A model generated the notes under the pieces. It searched no databases. It saw only the letters and a list, made by a program, of their open reading frames with translations, and was not told where the DNA came from. DNA of 64,000 bases, from assembly GCF_030403505.1 (NCBI RefSeq), contig NZ_JAUEMJ010000003.1:372001-436000 (forward strand), written 5' to 3'. Of this stretch, positions 34,510-42,808 are shown piece by piece (within the stretch, counting starts at the first letter, position 1; every line of letters begins with the position of its first letter). The DNA comes from Glycomyces tritici. Its GTDB lineage: Bacteria > Actinomycetota > Actinomycetes > Mycobacteriales > Micromonosporaceae. The position numbers and the translations under genes were made by a program.

Positions 34510-35667
34510 TTACTTGGCCTGGATCTGCAGCTCGGTCACGATCGTGGAGAAGTGCGACCGGATGCGGTCGTCGTGGGGGTCGTCCTCAGGGGTCCAGTGG
34601 ATCGACATGCGCTCATAGAGCGTGTTGCGCTGCGCCGGAATGCGGTCCGCCGTGCGAATCAGCCCGATGAGCTCCGAGAGCCGCGACCGGTGCCGCGCAC
34701 CGGCCGAGGAGATCACGTTCTCCTCCAGCATGATCGAGCCGAGGTCGTCCACACCGAGGTGCATGCTCAGCTGCCCCGAGGCCTTGCCCGTCGTCAGCCA
34801 CGACGACTGGAGGTGCTTGACATTGTGGAAGAACAGCCGCGCGGTCGCCAGGAGCCGCAGGTACTCGAGGGTCGTCGCCTGCGTCCGGCCCTTCAGGTGG
34901 TTGTTCTCCGGCTGGTACGTCCACGGGATGAACGAGCGGAAGCCGCCCGTGCGGTCCTGCACGTCGCGGATCATCCGCAGGTGCTCGATCCGCTCGGCCG
35001 CGGTCTCACCGGTGCCCATCATCATGGTCGCCGTCGACTCCAGGCCCTGCCGGTGCGCGGCCTCCATGATCTCCAGCCACCGCTCCCCCGACTCCTTCAG
35101 CGGCGCGAGCGCCGTGCGCGGGCGCGCGGGCAGCATCTCGGCCCCGGCCCCCGCGATCGAGTCGAGCCCGGCGGCCTTGATGCGGCGGATCGCCTCGTCG
35201 ATCGCCACACCGGAGACCTTCGACATGTGCGCGATCTCCGACGGCCCGATCGAATGGATCACCAGCTCGGGGTAATCGCGCTTGACCGAGGAGAACAGCT
35301 CCTCGTAGTACTCGACCCCGAAGTCGGGGTGGTGCCCGCCCTGCAGCATCACCTGCGTCGCGCCCAGGCCCACGGCCTCGCCGCAGCGGCGCAGGACCTC
35401 CTCCATCGGGTGCGCCCAGCCCTCGTCGTGCTTGGGGGCGCGGTAGAAGGCGCAGAACTTGCACGCGGTGACGCACACGTTCGTGTAGTTGATGTTGCGG
35501 TCGATGAGATAGGTGACGATGTTGTCGCCGATGACGCGCCGGCGGGCCGCGTCCGCGGCCTCGGCGAGGGAGTGGAAGGGCGCTTCGGTGTAGAGCAGCA
35601 GGGCTTCCTCGGCGCTGATGGCGCCGCCGTCGGCGGCGCGGGCGAGGACATCGTCAATCTCGGCCAT
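34510..35667 (-). CDS. mqnC: Cyclic dehypoxanthinyl futalosine synthase MqnC
   Basis: 385 residues from ATG 35667. A radical SAM enzyme with the cluster motif CVTACKFC at residues 65-72 (CX3CX2C), then ATQVMLQGGHHPDFGVEYYE and TMMMGTGETAAERIEHL. It cyclises dehypoxanthinyl futalosine in the futalosine route to menaquinone. It is on the same strand as mqnA, with a flavin reductase gene between, and mqnE is 7 kb away on the other strand. Confidence 0.95.
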   Translation of the reverse strand: MAEIDDVLARAADGGAISAEEALLLYTEAPFHSLAEAADAARRRVIGDNIVTYLIDRNINYTNVCVTACKFCAFYRAPKHDEGWAHPMEEVLRRCGEAVGLGATQVMLQGGHHPDFGVEYYEELFSSVKRDYPELVIHSIGPSEIAHMSKVSGVAIDEAIRRIKAAGLDSIAGAGAEMLPARPRTALAPLKESGERWLEIMEAAHRQGLESTATMMMGTGETAAERIEHLRMIRDVQDRTGGFRSFIPWTYQPENNHLKGRTQATTLEYLRLLATARLFFHNVKHLQSSWLTTGKASGQLSMHLGVDDLGSIMLEENVISSAGARHRSRLSELIGLIRTADRIPAQRNTLYERMSIHWTPEDDPHDDRIRSHFSTIVTELQIQAK

Positions 35668-35736
35668 GCACGAAGCGTATCGCCGCGGCGGCGCCCGGGA
35701 CAGTGCGCCCGCGCGCAGTGACTCGTGCGTCTCGCC

Positions 35737-36510
35737 TCAGACCGTGTACAGCTCGGTGTGGATCCGCTGCGCCCCGGCCTCTTCGAGGACGTCCTTGACG
35801 CCCAGCACCATCTCGTAGGGCCCGCAGAGGAACCACTCGTCGACCTCGTGCGGGTCCACCAGCCCGGTGTCGATGACCTCGCCGAGCCGCTCGGGCGTGA
35901 GCCGCCCGGTGAGCAGCGGGGTGGCGCCCTCGGCGCGGGTGCGCACGAGGTGGAGGCGAAGCCGCGGGCCGTGCTCGCGCTGGAGCTCGCGCAGCTCGGC
36001 GGCGAACATCGTGGACTCCTCGGTGCGGTTGGAGTACAGGAGGGTCACGGTGGCGCCGGCGTCCAGCGCGGCGGTCGCGATACTGAGGATCGGCGTGATC
36101 CCCGAGCCCGCGACGACCGAGCCGTAGTGGCGGTCGGGGCGGATCTCGGTCCAGAAGTGGCCGAGCGGCGGGAGGACTTCGAGGACGTCGCCGGGCAGGA
36201 GCTGCCGGTTCGCGTACCCGGAGAAGTTGCCTTTGGGGATCGAGCGGATGCCCAGGCGCAGGGTGCCGTGCTCGGCGAGCTCGCGCGGGGTGGAGGCGAG
36301 CGAGTAGGAGCGGCGCACCTCGGCGCCGTCGGCCTCGACGCGCTGGAAGGTGAGGTGCTGGCCGGGCTTGAAGTCGAAGGCCGCGCGGAGCCCCTCGGGC
36401 ACGGTGAGGGTGACCTCGACGGCGTCCTCGGTGAGCGGCCGCACGCGGCTCACCGTGAGCTTGTGCCAGGCGGGGCGGTTCTTGCGGGGCTTCTTCAGCT
36501 CGACGGCCAC
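35737..36510 (-). CDS. FAD/NAD(P)H oxidoreductase lacking the 2Fe-2S domain (PaaE-like)
   Basis: The GTG at 36510 is chosen for the GAAGGGA seven bases upstream; an ATG at 36549 is in frame. 257 residues. It has a ferredoxin-reductase-type FAD domain (PGQHLTFQR near 60, RRSYSLAS near 75, GNFSGYANRQLLPGDVLEV) and an NAD(P) domain (VVAGSGITPILSIA near 150 and WFLCGPYEMVLGVKDVL). PaaE-like relatives continue into a C-terminal plant-type ferredoxin; here the protein ends at HTELYTV with no cysteine cluster. It lies between mqnA and mqnC, so a role as a flavin reductase donating electrons to a separate carrier is possible but unproven. Confidence 0.78.
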   Translation of the reverse strand: MAVELKKPRKNRPAWHKLTVSRVRPLTEDAVEVTLTVPEGLRAAFDFKPGQHLTFQRVEADGAEVRRSYSLASTPRELAEHGTLRLGIRSIPKGNFSGYANRQLLPGDVLEVLPPLGHFWTEIRPDRHYGSVVAGSGITPILSIATAALDAGATVTLLYSNRTEESTMFAAELRELQREHGPRLRLHLVRTRAEGATPLLTGRLTPERLGEVIDTGLVDPHEVDEWFLCGPYEMVLGVKDVLEEAGAQRIHTELYTV

Positions 36511-36572
36511 AGCAGGGTCCCTTCGTCGTCCGTCTCGTGCAATCGGCACCGGTTCGCCGGTGCTCGGCGGGT

Positions 36573-37472
36573 CTACGGTTCGCGGGCTTCGCCGAGCGGC
36601 ACGAAGAACTCGGGTCCGTCAGCGCGCAGTGCGAGTTCGCGGCCGGTGAGCTGCGCCGCCGAGGGGGCCATATCGGCATAACGGGACGCGCGGGACGCGA
36701 ATTCCCGCAACCCGGCGAGGTGGCGCTCACCGAGGCCGAACTGGAGGCGCTCGAAGTACTCCGCGAGCGCGGCGGGCGGGAACGGCTCCCAGCGGGCGGC
36801 GGAGGCCACGACCTCGTCGATCTCCTCGCGGCTGCGCTGCACGGAGTCGCGGAAGGCCAGGTGGACGTCCTTGACGAGGCCCGGGTGGGCCTCGGCGTAC
36901 TCGCGGCGCACGGCCCAGACGGCGAAGACCATCGGCAGGCCCGTCCAGTCCTTCCACTCGGCGGCCAGGTCGAGCACGTGCAGCCCGTCCGGGTCGTGGT
37001 GGACGCGGAGGGCCTCGTCCCCGATGAGGACGGCGGCGTCCGCGCCGTTGAGGGCGGACCCGATGTCGGGCGCGGTCACGGTGTACTCGGGTGCGCGGCC
37101 GTACCGGTCCTCCAGGAGCATCCGTCCGAGGAGGACGCCGGTGCGGGAGGTGGAGGCGAGCGAGACGCGCGGCGCGGCCGGGAGGTCGGCGAGGGGGGTG
37201 CGGGTCACGAGGTTGACGCTCAGGACCGGGCCGTCCGCGGCCACGGCCGGGTCGGGGATCAGCAGGAGGTCGTCGGCGTGGCGCAGGTATTCGACCAGGG
37301 TGATCGGGCCGATGTCGAGGTCGCCGGCGACGAGGCGGCGGCTGAGCTCGTCCGGTGCGGCGCGGTGGAGCTCGACGTCGAGGAGCGCGCCCGTCCGCGC
37401 CAGTCCCCAGTAGATGGGGAGGCAGTTGAGGAACGCGATATGGCCGACCCGGGGGCGCCGTGCGATGTTCAC
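36573..37472 (-). CDS. mqnA: Chorismate dehydratase MqnA
   Basis: 299 residues from GTG 37472. It is the first enzyme of futalosine menaquinone synthesis, dehydrating chorismate to 3-enolpyruvyl-benzoate. Conserved features are VGHIAFLNCLPIYWGL near the start, DIGPITLVEYLRHADDLLLIPD, SLASTSRTGVLLGRMLLEDR, VLIGDEALRV, and GLPMVFAVWAVRREYA. The bilobed fold resembles a periplasmic binding protein, but there is no signal peptide. Confidence 0.94.
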   Translation of the reverse strand: MNIARRPRVGHIAFLNCLPIYWGLARTGALLDVELHRAAPDELSRRLVAGDLDIGPITLVEYLRHADDLLLIPDPAVAADGPVLSVNLVTRTPLADLPAAPRVSLASTSRTGVLLGRMLLEDRYGRAPEYTVTAPDIGSALNGADAAVLIGDEALRVHHDPDGLHVLDLAAEWKDWTGLPMVFAVWAVRREYAEAHPGLVKDVHLAFRDSVQRSREEIDEVVASAARWEPFPPAALAEYFERLQFGLGERHLAGLREFASRASRYADMAPSAAQLTGRELALRADGPEFFVPLGEAREP

Positions 37473-37593
37473 AGCTTCGACCGTAGCCGGTCGCGCGGCT
37501 AGGAGGTACGTGAGCGGTGGCGGCGTCGCCGACATCACCGAGAGCGGCGGACCGGACCGGATGGCGGGACCGCCCGGTCCGGCCGCTCGGTGC

Positions 37594-37884
37594 TCAGTTC
37601 TCGTCGATGTCGCCGATGTCCGCGGCACCCGTGTCAGCGGCCCCGCTGACGAGGGCGACGAGCCGGTCGAGGACCTGCTCCTCCTCACCGGAGATGACGA
37701 TCTCGTCCCCGGACCGCACGTCCAGCGTCAGCACTTGCAGGATCGACTTGGCGTCGTGGGGCTCCCCGCCCGGCTTCGCGATCGCGACGTCGGCGCGGGA
37801 CTCGGCGGCGGTCCCGACGAAGACCGTCGCGGGCCGCGCTTGGATGCCGACCTCCGTGGTCACTTTGACACGGCGTTCCGCCAT
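37594..37884 (-). CDS. HPr-like protein with Gln at the active-site His position (Crh-like)
   Basis: 96 residues from ATG 37884, with GGGAGGGTGAG upstream. It has the PTS HPr fold, but the phosphorylated His15 of HPr (GxHARPA) is Gln15 here (EVGIQARPATVFV). The serine used by HPr kinase is kept (DAKSILQVLTLDV, Ser47). Bacillus Crh shows the same Gln and retained Ser and acts only in regulation. It cannot accept phosphate from enzyme I by the usual route. An acidic 14-residue tail (GAADTGAADIGDIDEN) extends beyond normal HPr. No PTS gene or HPr kinase is nearby. Confidence 0.88.
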   Translation of the reverse strand: MAERRVKVTTEVGIQARPATVFVGTAAESRADVAIAKPGGEPHDAKSILQVLTLDVRSGDEIVISGEEEQVLDRLVALVSGAADTGAADIGDIDEN

Positions 37885-38173
37885 GTTGCTCACCCTCCCC
37901 GATGACGCGGGCGGGCCGGCGACGGCCCTGCCCGCGAAGTCTGAGGGCCGCGTCGAGCGGCCCGTCAGCACCAGGATGAACTGCGGCCGGGGACGGCGGA
38001 CGCGTTTTCGGCGAATGCCGCGGGAAGCGGGGCACTCGGTGTTCCCCGTCCACCAACCCCCACCCGCCACAAGAGGGGAAGAGAGTAGCGCCCATCGTCC
38101 CGGCCGGGTCCGACAAGAACCGGCCCCCGCGGCCCGCTCGTCACCCGAACGAGTCAACGCGGGACGGTGACAG

Positions 38174-38194
38174 CCCGCCCCACGGCGGGGCGGG
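38174..38194 (-). terminator. Short GC hairpin after the zinc-ribbon gene
   Basis: An 8-bp stem, CCCGCCCC with GGGGCGGG, 36 bases past the stop on the minus strand. Region 37885-38230 has no gene. Confidence 0.4.
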
Positions 38195-38230
38195 ACGGTT
38201 GCCGGCGTGCCCCGCAGACCTGAGCCCCCG

Positions 38231-41107
38231 CTAGTCCTCGTGCTCCTCAGGCTTGGCGCCGTAGACCGTGGGACGCGGGAGCGGGATGTGGTCGGGCAGC
38301 TCGGAGCGGTCGAGCAGGTTCGCGACCCGGGCGCGGCCCGGCCGGAACCCGTCCGCCTCCACGACGGGCTTCGCCGTGGGCAGCTGGTGCGCCCCGGTCT
38401 TCGTCGAAGGCTCCTCGAACAGGCTGATGTCCGGCGCGTTCACGATCTTCTTGCGCGCGGCCTCGACCTCCGCCTTCGGGCCCTCCTCGGGCTCGGGCTC
38501 AGGTTCGGGCTCGGGCGCGACCGGCTCCGGCTCGTAGTCGATCGGCGCCGCGTCCGAGAACGGGCTGTCGTTGACGCGGGGAATCGGCGGAACCGGCGGC
38601 ATCGGCGGGCCCGGTTCCGGGTTCGGCGGCAGCGGCTCGGGCGTCGGCAGCGGCGAAGGACCGGGACGCGGCATCGGCGGGCCGGGCTCCGGGTTGGGCG
38701 GCAGCGGTTCAGGCTGCGGCGGGGTCGGCTCGGGACGCGGCGGCGTCGGCTCCGGGCTCGGCACCGGTTCCGGCTGCGGCGCAGGCGGTGTGGGCTCGGG
38801 ATGCGGCACCGGCTCGGGGCGCGGGGGCTCCGGCTGGGGCGGCGTCGGGGCCGGACCTGGCAGCGGGTCCGGCAGCGGTCCGGGCGGCGTCGGCTGCGAA
38901 TCGGTCAGGATCGGCGGCTCGGCGGCCTCGAAGGAGGACGCTTCGTGCACTGTCGCCCCCGACTCCACGTCGATGCCGACCGCTCGGGCCGCATCGGGGG
39001 CGCTCTCGGGCGCCTCGGCCAGGTCCGCGCCGGGACTCGGCGCCTCGATGACCGCCGCCTCGGCGAGCACGGCGTCGAGCGCGGGCGCGATCGGCGCATC
39101 ATCCTCATCGGACCCGAGACCGGGGGCGTCGGCCGGTGCGGGCGGCAGGGACTCGCCGGGGACCTCGTCGCCCAGGCCCGCCAGCGAAGCCTCTTCCGCG
39201 GCGGAGAGCTCGACGTCCTCGTCCCCCGGTTCGGGGTCGGGCAGGTCGTCCAGCGCGCCGTCATCGTCTTCGTCGATGGCCTCGACCACCGTGGGCCCGG
39301 CCGGCGCGGCGAACGCGTCGGGTGCCGCAACCGGCGGGGACGGAGGCGTGATCGTCTCGGCGACCGGCTCGGGCGATTCAGGCTCGAACGTGACCGCTTC
39401 GGGTTGCGGCTCGGGCTTGACCACCCCGGGCTCGAACGTGACCACTGCAGACTCAGGCTCGGGCGTGACCGCTTCGGGTTCGGGCACCTCGATGCCGACC
39501 GCTCGGGCCGCATCGGGGGCGCTCTCAGGCGCCTCGGCCAGATCCGCGCCGGGACTCGGCGCCTCGACGGCCGCCGCCTCCGCGAGCACCGCGTCGAGCG
39601 CGGGCGCGATCGGCGCATCGTCCTCATCGGACCCGAGACCGGGGGCGTCGGCCGGCGCGGGCGGCAGCGATTCGCCGGGCACCTCGTCGCCCAGGCCCGC
39701 CAGCGAGGCTTCCGCCTCGTCGGAGAGCTCGACGTCCTCGTCGTCGTCATCGGGGTCGGGCAGGTCCTCCCAGGCGCCGTCCTCGTCCTCTTCGACGGCC
39801 TCGACCACCGTCGGTCCCCCGGCCGGAGCGGCGGGCGCTTCGGGCTCGGAGACGCTGAAGGACATGGCCGGAGCCGCAGGCGCCTCGTCGGCGCGCGCCT
39901 CCTCGAGCGGCTGGTCCTCGTCGAAGAGCGCCTCGGCGGGCGCCGCCGGGCTCGGGATCGCCGCCGCAGGGGCGGGGACCGGTGCCGAGTAGGCCGCGCC
40001 GGGCACATTCTCGGCGGAAGGGACGCTGAAGCCGGCGGCCACCGCGGGCGGGTCCGCTTCCGGCGGGGCGGCGAGCGGCGCGGGCGGTTCCGGATCCGCG
40101 AACGGGGCCGGGGCCGCCGCGTTGGGCCTGATGCGCAGGATCTGCGTGCCGTCGGGCATGGGCTCGGGCAGGCCGGGCTGGTCGCTGCCGGAGGCGCCGA
40201 ACGCGCCGGACTCGGCCGACGGCAGGCTGAACGCGCTGTTCGCGGTCGGGACCGCGAACGGCGCTCCGGTGACAGGCGAGGACGCGGGCGGCTCGGCGAA
40301 CGAGGCGGCCGGTTCGGGCGGGGCCGTGAACTGCGGTTCGGGAACCGGCGGGGCCGCGTAGGCCTCCGGAACCGGCGGCGAGAACGGCGCCGAGGTCGGC
40401 GGGACGGCCGCTACCGGCGGCAGCGACTGCGCCGACTGGAACGGCGGCGCGGACGGGCCCGGCTGGTACGGCTGCGGGGCGGACGGGTGCGCCGGGTACT
40501 GCTGCTGCGGGTACGGCGGCACTGCGGCCGAACCGGAGGCCGGGCCGGGCGGCGGGTAGGCGGGCACCTGGGCCGAGCCCGAATGCGGCGTCTGGTAGCC
40601 GGGCGCGGGCGCGCCGTACTGCGGCACGGCGGCCGAGCCGTGCGCCGGCGCGGCGTGCTGCGGCGGCATCCCGGGGGGCGCGGCCTGCGGGGCCCAGCCG
40701 CCGGGGGCGCCGTAGTTCTGGGCGGGCGGCGGGTTCGCGCCCGGCTGGCCGTACTGCGGGGCCGCGTAGCCCTGGTTCGCGTAGGGGTCCGCGGTGGGCT
40801 GGTAGGCGCCGGGCGGCGCGTACTGCGGTTCGGGGACGGCCGCGGAGCCGTAGGCCTGGTTGGACGGCGGCGCATAGCCCTGCGGTGCGCCCGGGGGCGC
40901 ATAGGTCGGTTCGGCCGGCGGCGGGTACTGCGGCACTGCCGCCGCGCCGTAGGCGGGAGCGGCACCGTAGGAGCCGGAAGCGCCGTAGGGTCCGGATTCG
41001 GCCGGGAAGCCGCCGAGCGGCGGCGGCAGCGGCGCCCCGCATTGCGGGCAGCGGCGCTGCCCGGACGTCAAGCGCTGGCCGCAGGAGCTACAGCTGTTTC
41101 CGTCCAC
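38231..41107 (-). CDS. Large zinc-ribbon protein with disordered Pro/Ala/Glu-rich body
   Basis: 958 residues from ATG 41107. Residues 6-23 form a zinc ribbon (CSSC...CPQC, Cys 6, 9, 20, 23). The next ~250 residues are Gly/Tyr/Pro/Gln-rich low complexity, followed by acidic segments. A block of about 109 residues is duplicated almost exactly at about 430-539 and 603-712 (starting GPTVVEA, with LAGLGDEVPGESLPPAPADA and IAPALDAVLAEAA). A Pro-Glu repeat region spans about 750-870. The C-terminal 100 residues are more ordered and basic (RKKIVNAPDISLF, GRARVANLLDRSELPDHI). No membrane segment or signal is present. Function is unknown; it may be a condensate-forming scaffold. Confidence 0.75.
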   Translation of the reverse strand: MDGNSCSSCGQRLTSGQRRCPQCGAPLPPPLGGFPAESGPYGASGSYGAAPAYGAAAVPQYPPPAEPTYAPPGAPQGYAPPSNQAYGSAAVPEPQYAPPGAYQPTADPYANQGYAAPQYGQPGANPPPAQNYGAPGGWAPQAAPPGMPPQHAAPAHGSAAVPQYGAPAPGYQTPHSGSAQVPAYPPPGPASGSAAVPPYPQQQYPAHPSAPQPYQPGPSAPPFQSAQSLPPVAAVPPTSAPFSPPVPEAYAAPPVPEPQFTAPPEPAASFAEPPASSPVTGAPFAVPTANSAFSLPSAESGAFGASGSDQPGLPEPMPDGTQILRIRPNAAAPAPFADPEPPAPLAAPPEADPPAVAAGFSVPSAENVPGAAYSAPVPAPAAAIPSPAAPAEALFDEDQPLEEARADEAPAAPAMSFSVSEPEAPAAPAGGPTVVEAVEEDEDGAWEDLPDPDDDDEDVELSDEAEASLAGLGDEVPGESLPPAPADAPGLGSDEDDAPIAPALDAVLAEAAAVEAPSPGADLAEAPESAPDAARAVGIEVPEPEAVTPEPESAVVTFEPGVVKPEPQPEAVTFEPESPEPVAETITPPSPPVAAPDAFAAPAGPTVVEAIDEDDDGALDDLPDPEPGDEDVELSAAEEASLAGLGDEVPGESLPPAPADAPGLGSDEDDAPIAPALDAVLAEAAVIEAPSPGADLAEAPESAPDAARAVGIDVESGATVHEASSFEAAEPPILTDSQPTPPGPLPDPLPGPAPTPPQPEPPRPEPVPHPEPTPPAPQPEPVPSPEPTPPRPEPTPPQPEPLPPNPEPGPPMPRPGPSPLPTPEPLPPNPEPGPPMPPVPPIPRVNDSPFSDAAPIDYEPEPVAPEPEPEPEPEEGPKAEVEAARKKIVNAPDISLFEEPSTKTGAHQLPTAKPVVEADGFRPGRARVANLLDRSELPDHIPLPRPTVYGAKPEEHED

Positions 41108-41209
41108 GGAGCCTCCTCGGGGCTGGAGCGTCGTTCGGGCAACTCAACAACCATCGTGCCATCAACCGGTGGCGTCCCGTGCGCGCCTTCCCACTACCGT
41201 GCAATGCCC

Positions 41210-42574
41210 CTACGCGTCGGGATCGCGCGTCATGACGGCGGAGTCGGACCCGGACCCGGCCGGATCGGGGGTCTCCTGGCCGTCGCCGGAGGGCGTCTCC
41301 TCGCTGGGGGACTCGCTCGGCGACTCGCTCGGGGAGGGCGACTCCGAAGGCGACTCGCTCTCGCTCGGGTCCTCGCTCGGCGACTCGGTCTCGTCGTCAG
41401 GGGAGGTCGTCGGCGGACGCGGGCTCGGCGACGACGGCTTGTCGGTCGGCTTCTGCGTGGGGTTCTCGGCGTCCGGGTCGGTCTGGACGGCGTCGACCAC
41501 GCGGTGCGCGCCCGCGAAGTTCTCGAACCAGATGGAGCTGATCTTGACGACGTCGCCCGTGCGGGGGGCGACGACCATCTTGCCGTCGCCCAGGTACATG
41601 CCGGTGTGGTAGACCGACCGCCAGTTGCCCGGGTCGTCCCACCAGTAGAGGAGGTCGCCGGGGAGGAGCTTCTCGGTGTCGACGGGCTTGTCGCGGGTCG
41701 CGTTGTACTGGTCGGCGGCCACGCGCGGCAGCGAGACGCCGGCGTAGGCGTACGCGGACTGGACGAGGCCGGAGCAGTCGAACGAGTCCGGGCCCTCGGC
41801 GCCCCACACGTACGGGTCGCCGAGCTGGGCCAGCGCGTACTCGACGGCCTTCTTCGCCGCGGGGGCGGCGTCCCAGCCGTCGACTTCGGACGAGAAGTCG
41901 TGGGAGTGCTGGGCGGCGGCGGCGTCGCGGGCGTCCTCGATCTCTTCGAGTTCCTCGCGGTTGTCGGCGATGAGGTCGTCGAGGGCGGCCTGGGCGCGGT
42001 CGAACTCGGCGTCGAGGACGATGTAGCGGTCCTCGGAGCGGTCGGCGGAGAGGGTCGCGGCGTCCAGAGACGCGCGGGCGACGGACTCGGCGGTGGCGGC
42101 GTCCTCGAAGTCGGCGTTGAGGCTGGGGAGGTCCCATTCGCCGCCGAGGGGGGTGAGGCCGGTGAGGTCGGGGAGCTCGGTGTCGGGCCGGCCGGCGGTG
42201 TCGGCGTAGGCCTCGCCGGCGGCGTAGTCCAGAGCGGCCTGGGCGGTCTCGAGTTCGGCGATGGTGGAGGCCCAGTCGGCCTGCGCGTCGGCCAGGCGGG
42301 TCTCGCGTTCGAGCCATTCCTCCTGGGCCGCGGTGGTCTCCTCGGCCAGGTGCGCGACATCGGCTTGGGCGGTGGCGATCTGGGTGGCGAGGGGGCCGTT
42401 CGCGTTGGCGGGGTTGGTGACCGGGGCGTCGTCCGTCGCGCTGCCGGCGGGCCGGTTGCCGTCGTCGGGGACGGTGACGCCGGGCTCGGCGAATCCGGGC
42501 AGGGCTCCGCCGAGGACGACGGCGGCCGCACCGGCGGCGGCGATCACTCGGGCACCGAACCGTGTAACGCGCAT
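41210..42574 (-). CDS. Secreted NlpC/P60 peptidoglycan hydrolase
   Basis: 454 residues from ATG 42574. A signal peptide (VIAAAGAAAVVLGGALPGFAE) is followed by a long coiled coil at about 60-225 typical of RipA/CwlO-type hydrolases, then the NlpC/P60 domain. The catalytic Cys is in DSFDCSGLVQSAYAYAG near 275 and the His in VYHTGMYLGDGKMVV near 330. A C-terminal tail rich in Ser/Pro/Glu repeats (SESPSESPSPSESPSE) ends the protein. It probably cleaves the D-Glu-meso-Dap bond in peptidoglycan at division sites; the coiled coil is usually the regulatory arm. Confidence 0.9.
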   Translation of the reverse strand: MRVTRFGARVIAAAGAAAVVLGGALPGFAEPGVTVPDDGNRPAGSATDDAPVTNPANANGPLATQIATAQADVAHLAEETTAAQEEWLERETRLADAQADWASTIAELETAQAALDYAAGEAYADTAGRPDTELPDLTGLTPLGGEWDLPSLNADFEDAATAESVARASLDAATLSADRSEDRYIVLDAEFDRAQAALDDLIADNREELEEIEDARDAAAAQHSHDFSSEVDGWDAAPAAKKAVEYALAQLGDPYVWGAEGPDSFDCSGLVQSAYAYAGVSLPRVAADQYNATRDKPVDTEKLLPGDLLYWWDDPGNWRSVYHTGMYLGDGKMVVAPRTGDVVKISSIWFENFAGAHRVVDAVQTDPDAENPTQKPTDKPSSPSPRPPTTSPDDETESPSEDPSESESPSESPSPSESPSESPSEETPSGDGQETPDPAGSGSDSAVMTRDPDA

Positions 42575-42808
42575 GTGAGGTGTCCTTCTGTGGGGGAGGC
42601 CACGAATACTGTACCGAAGACACGCAAGCCTCGCATCTACGGTTGCCCGCCACACGGGTGTCGTGTCGGTGAACACATCGCGCCGGGCGGCGCGTCCTCC
42701 GGGCCTCGCCGCGGGCGCGTTCACGGCCTCACATCCCGCAACGTGCGCTCCCTGCAGCGCGTCCCGGCGGGGATACCCTGGCGGAAACGCCACAACGTTG
42801 GGAGCGCC

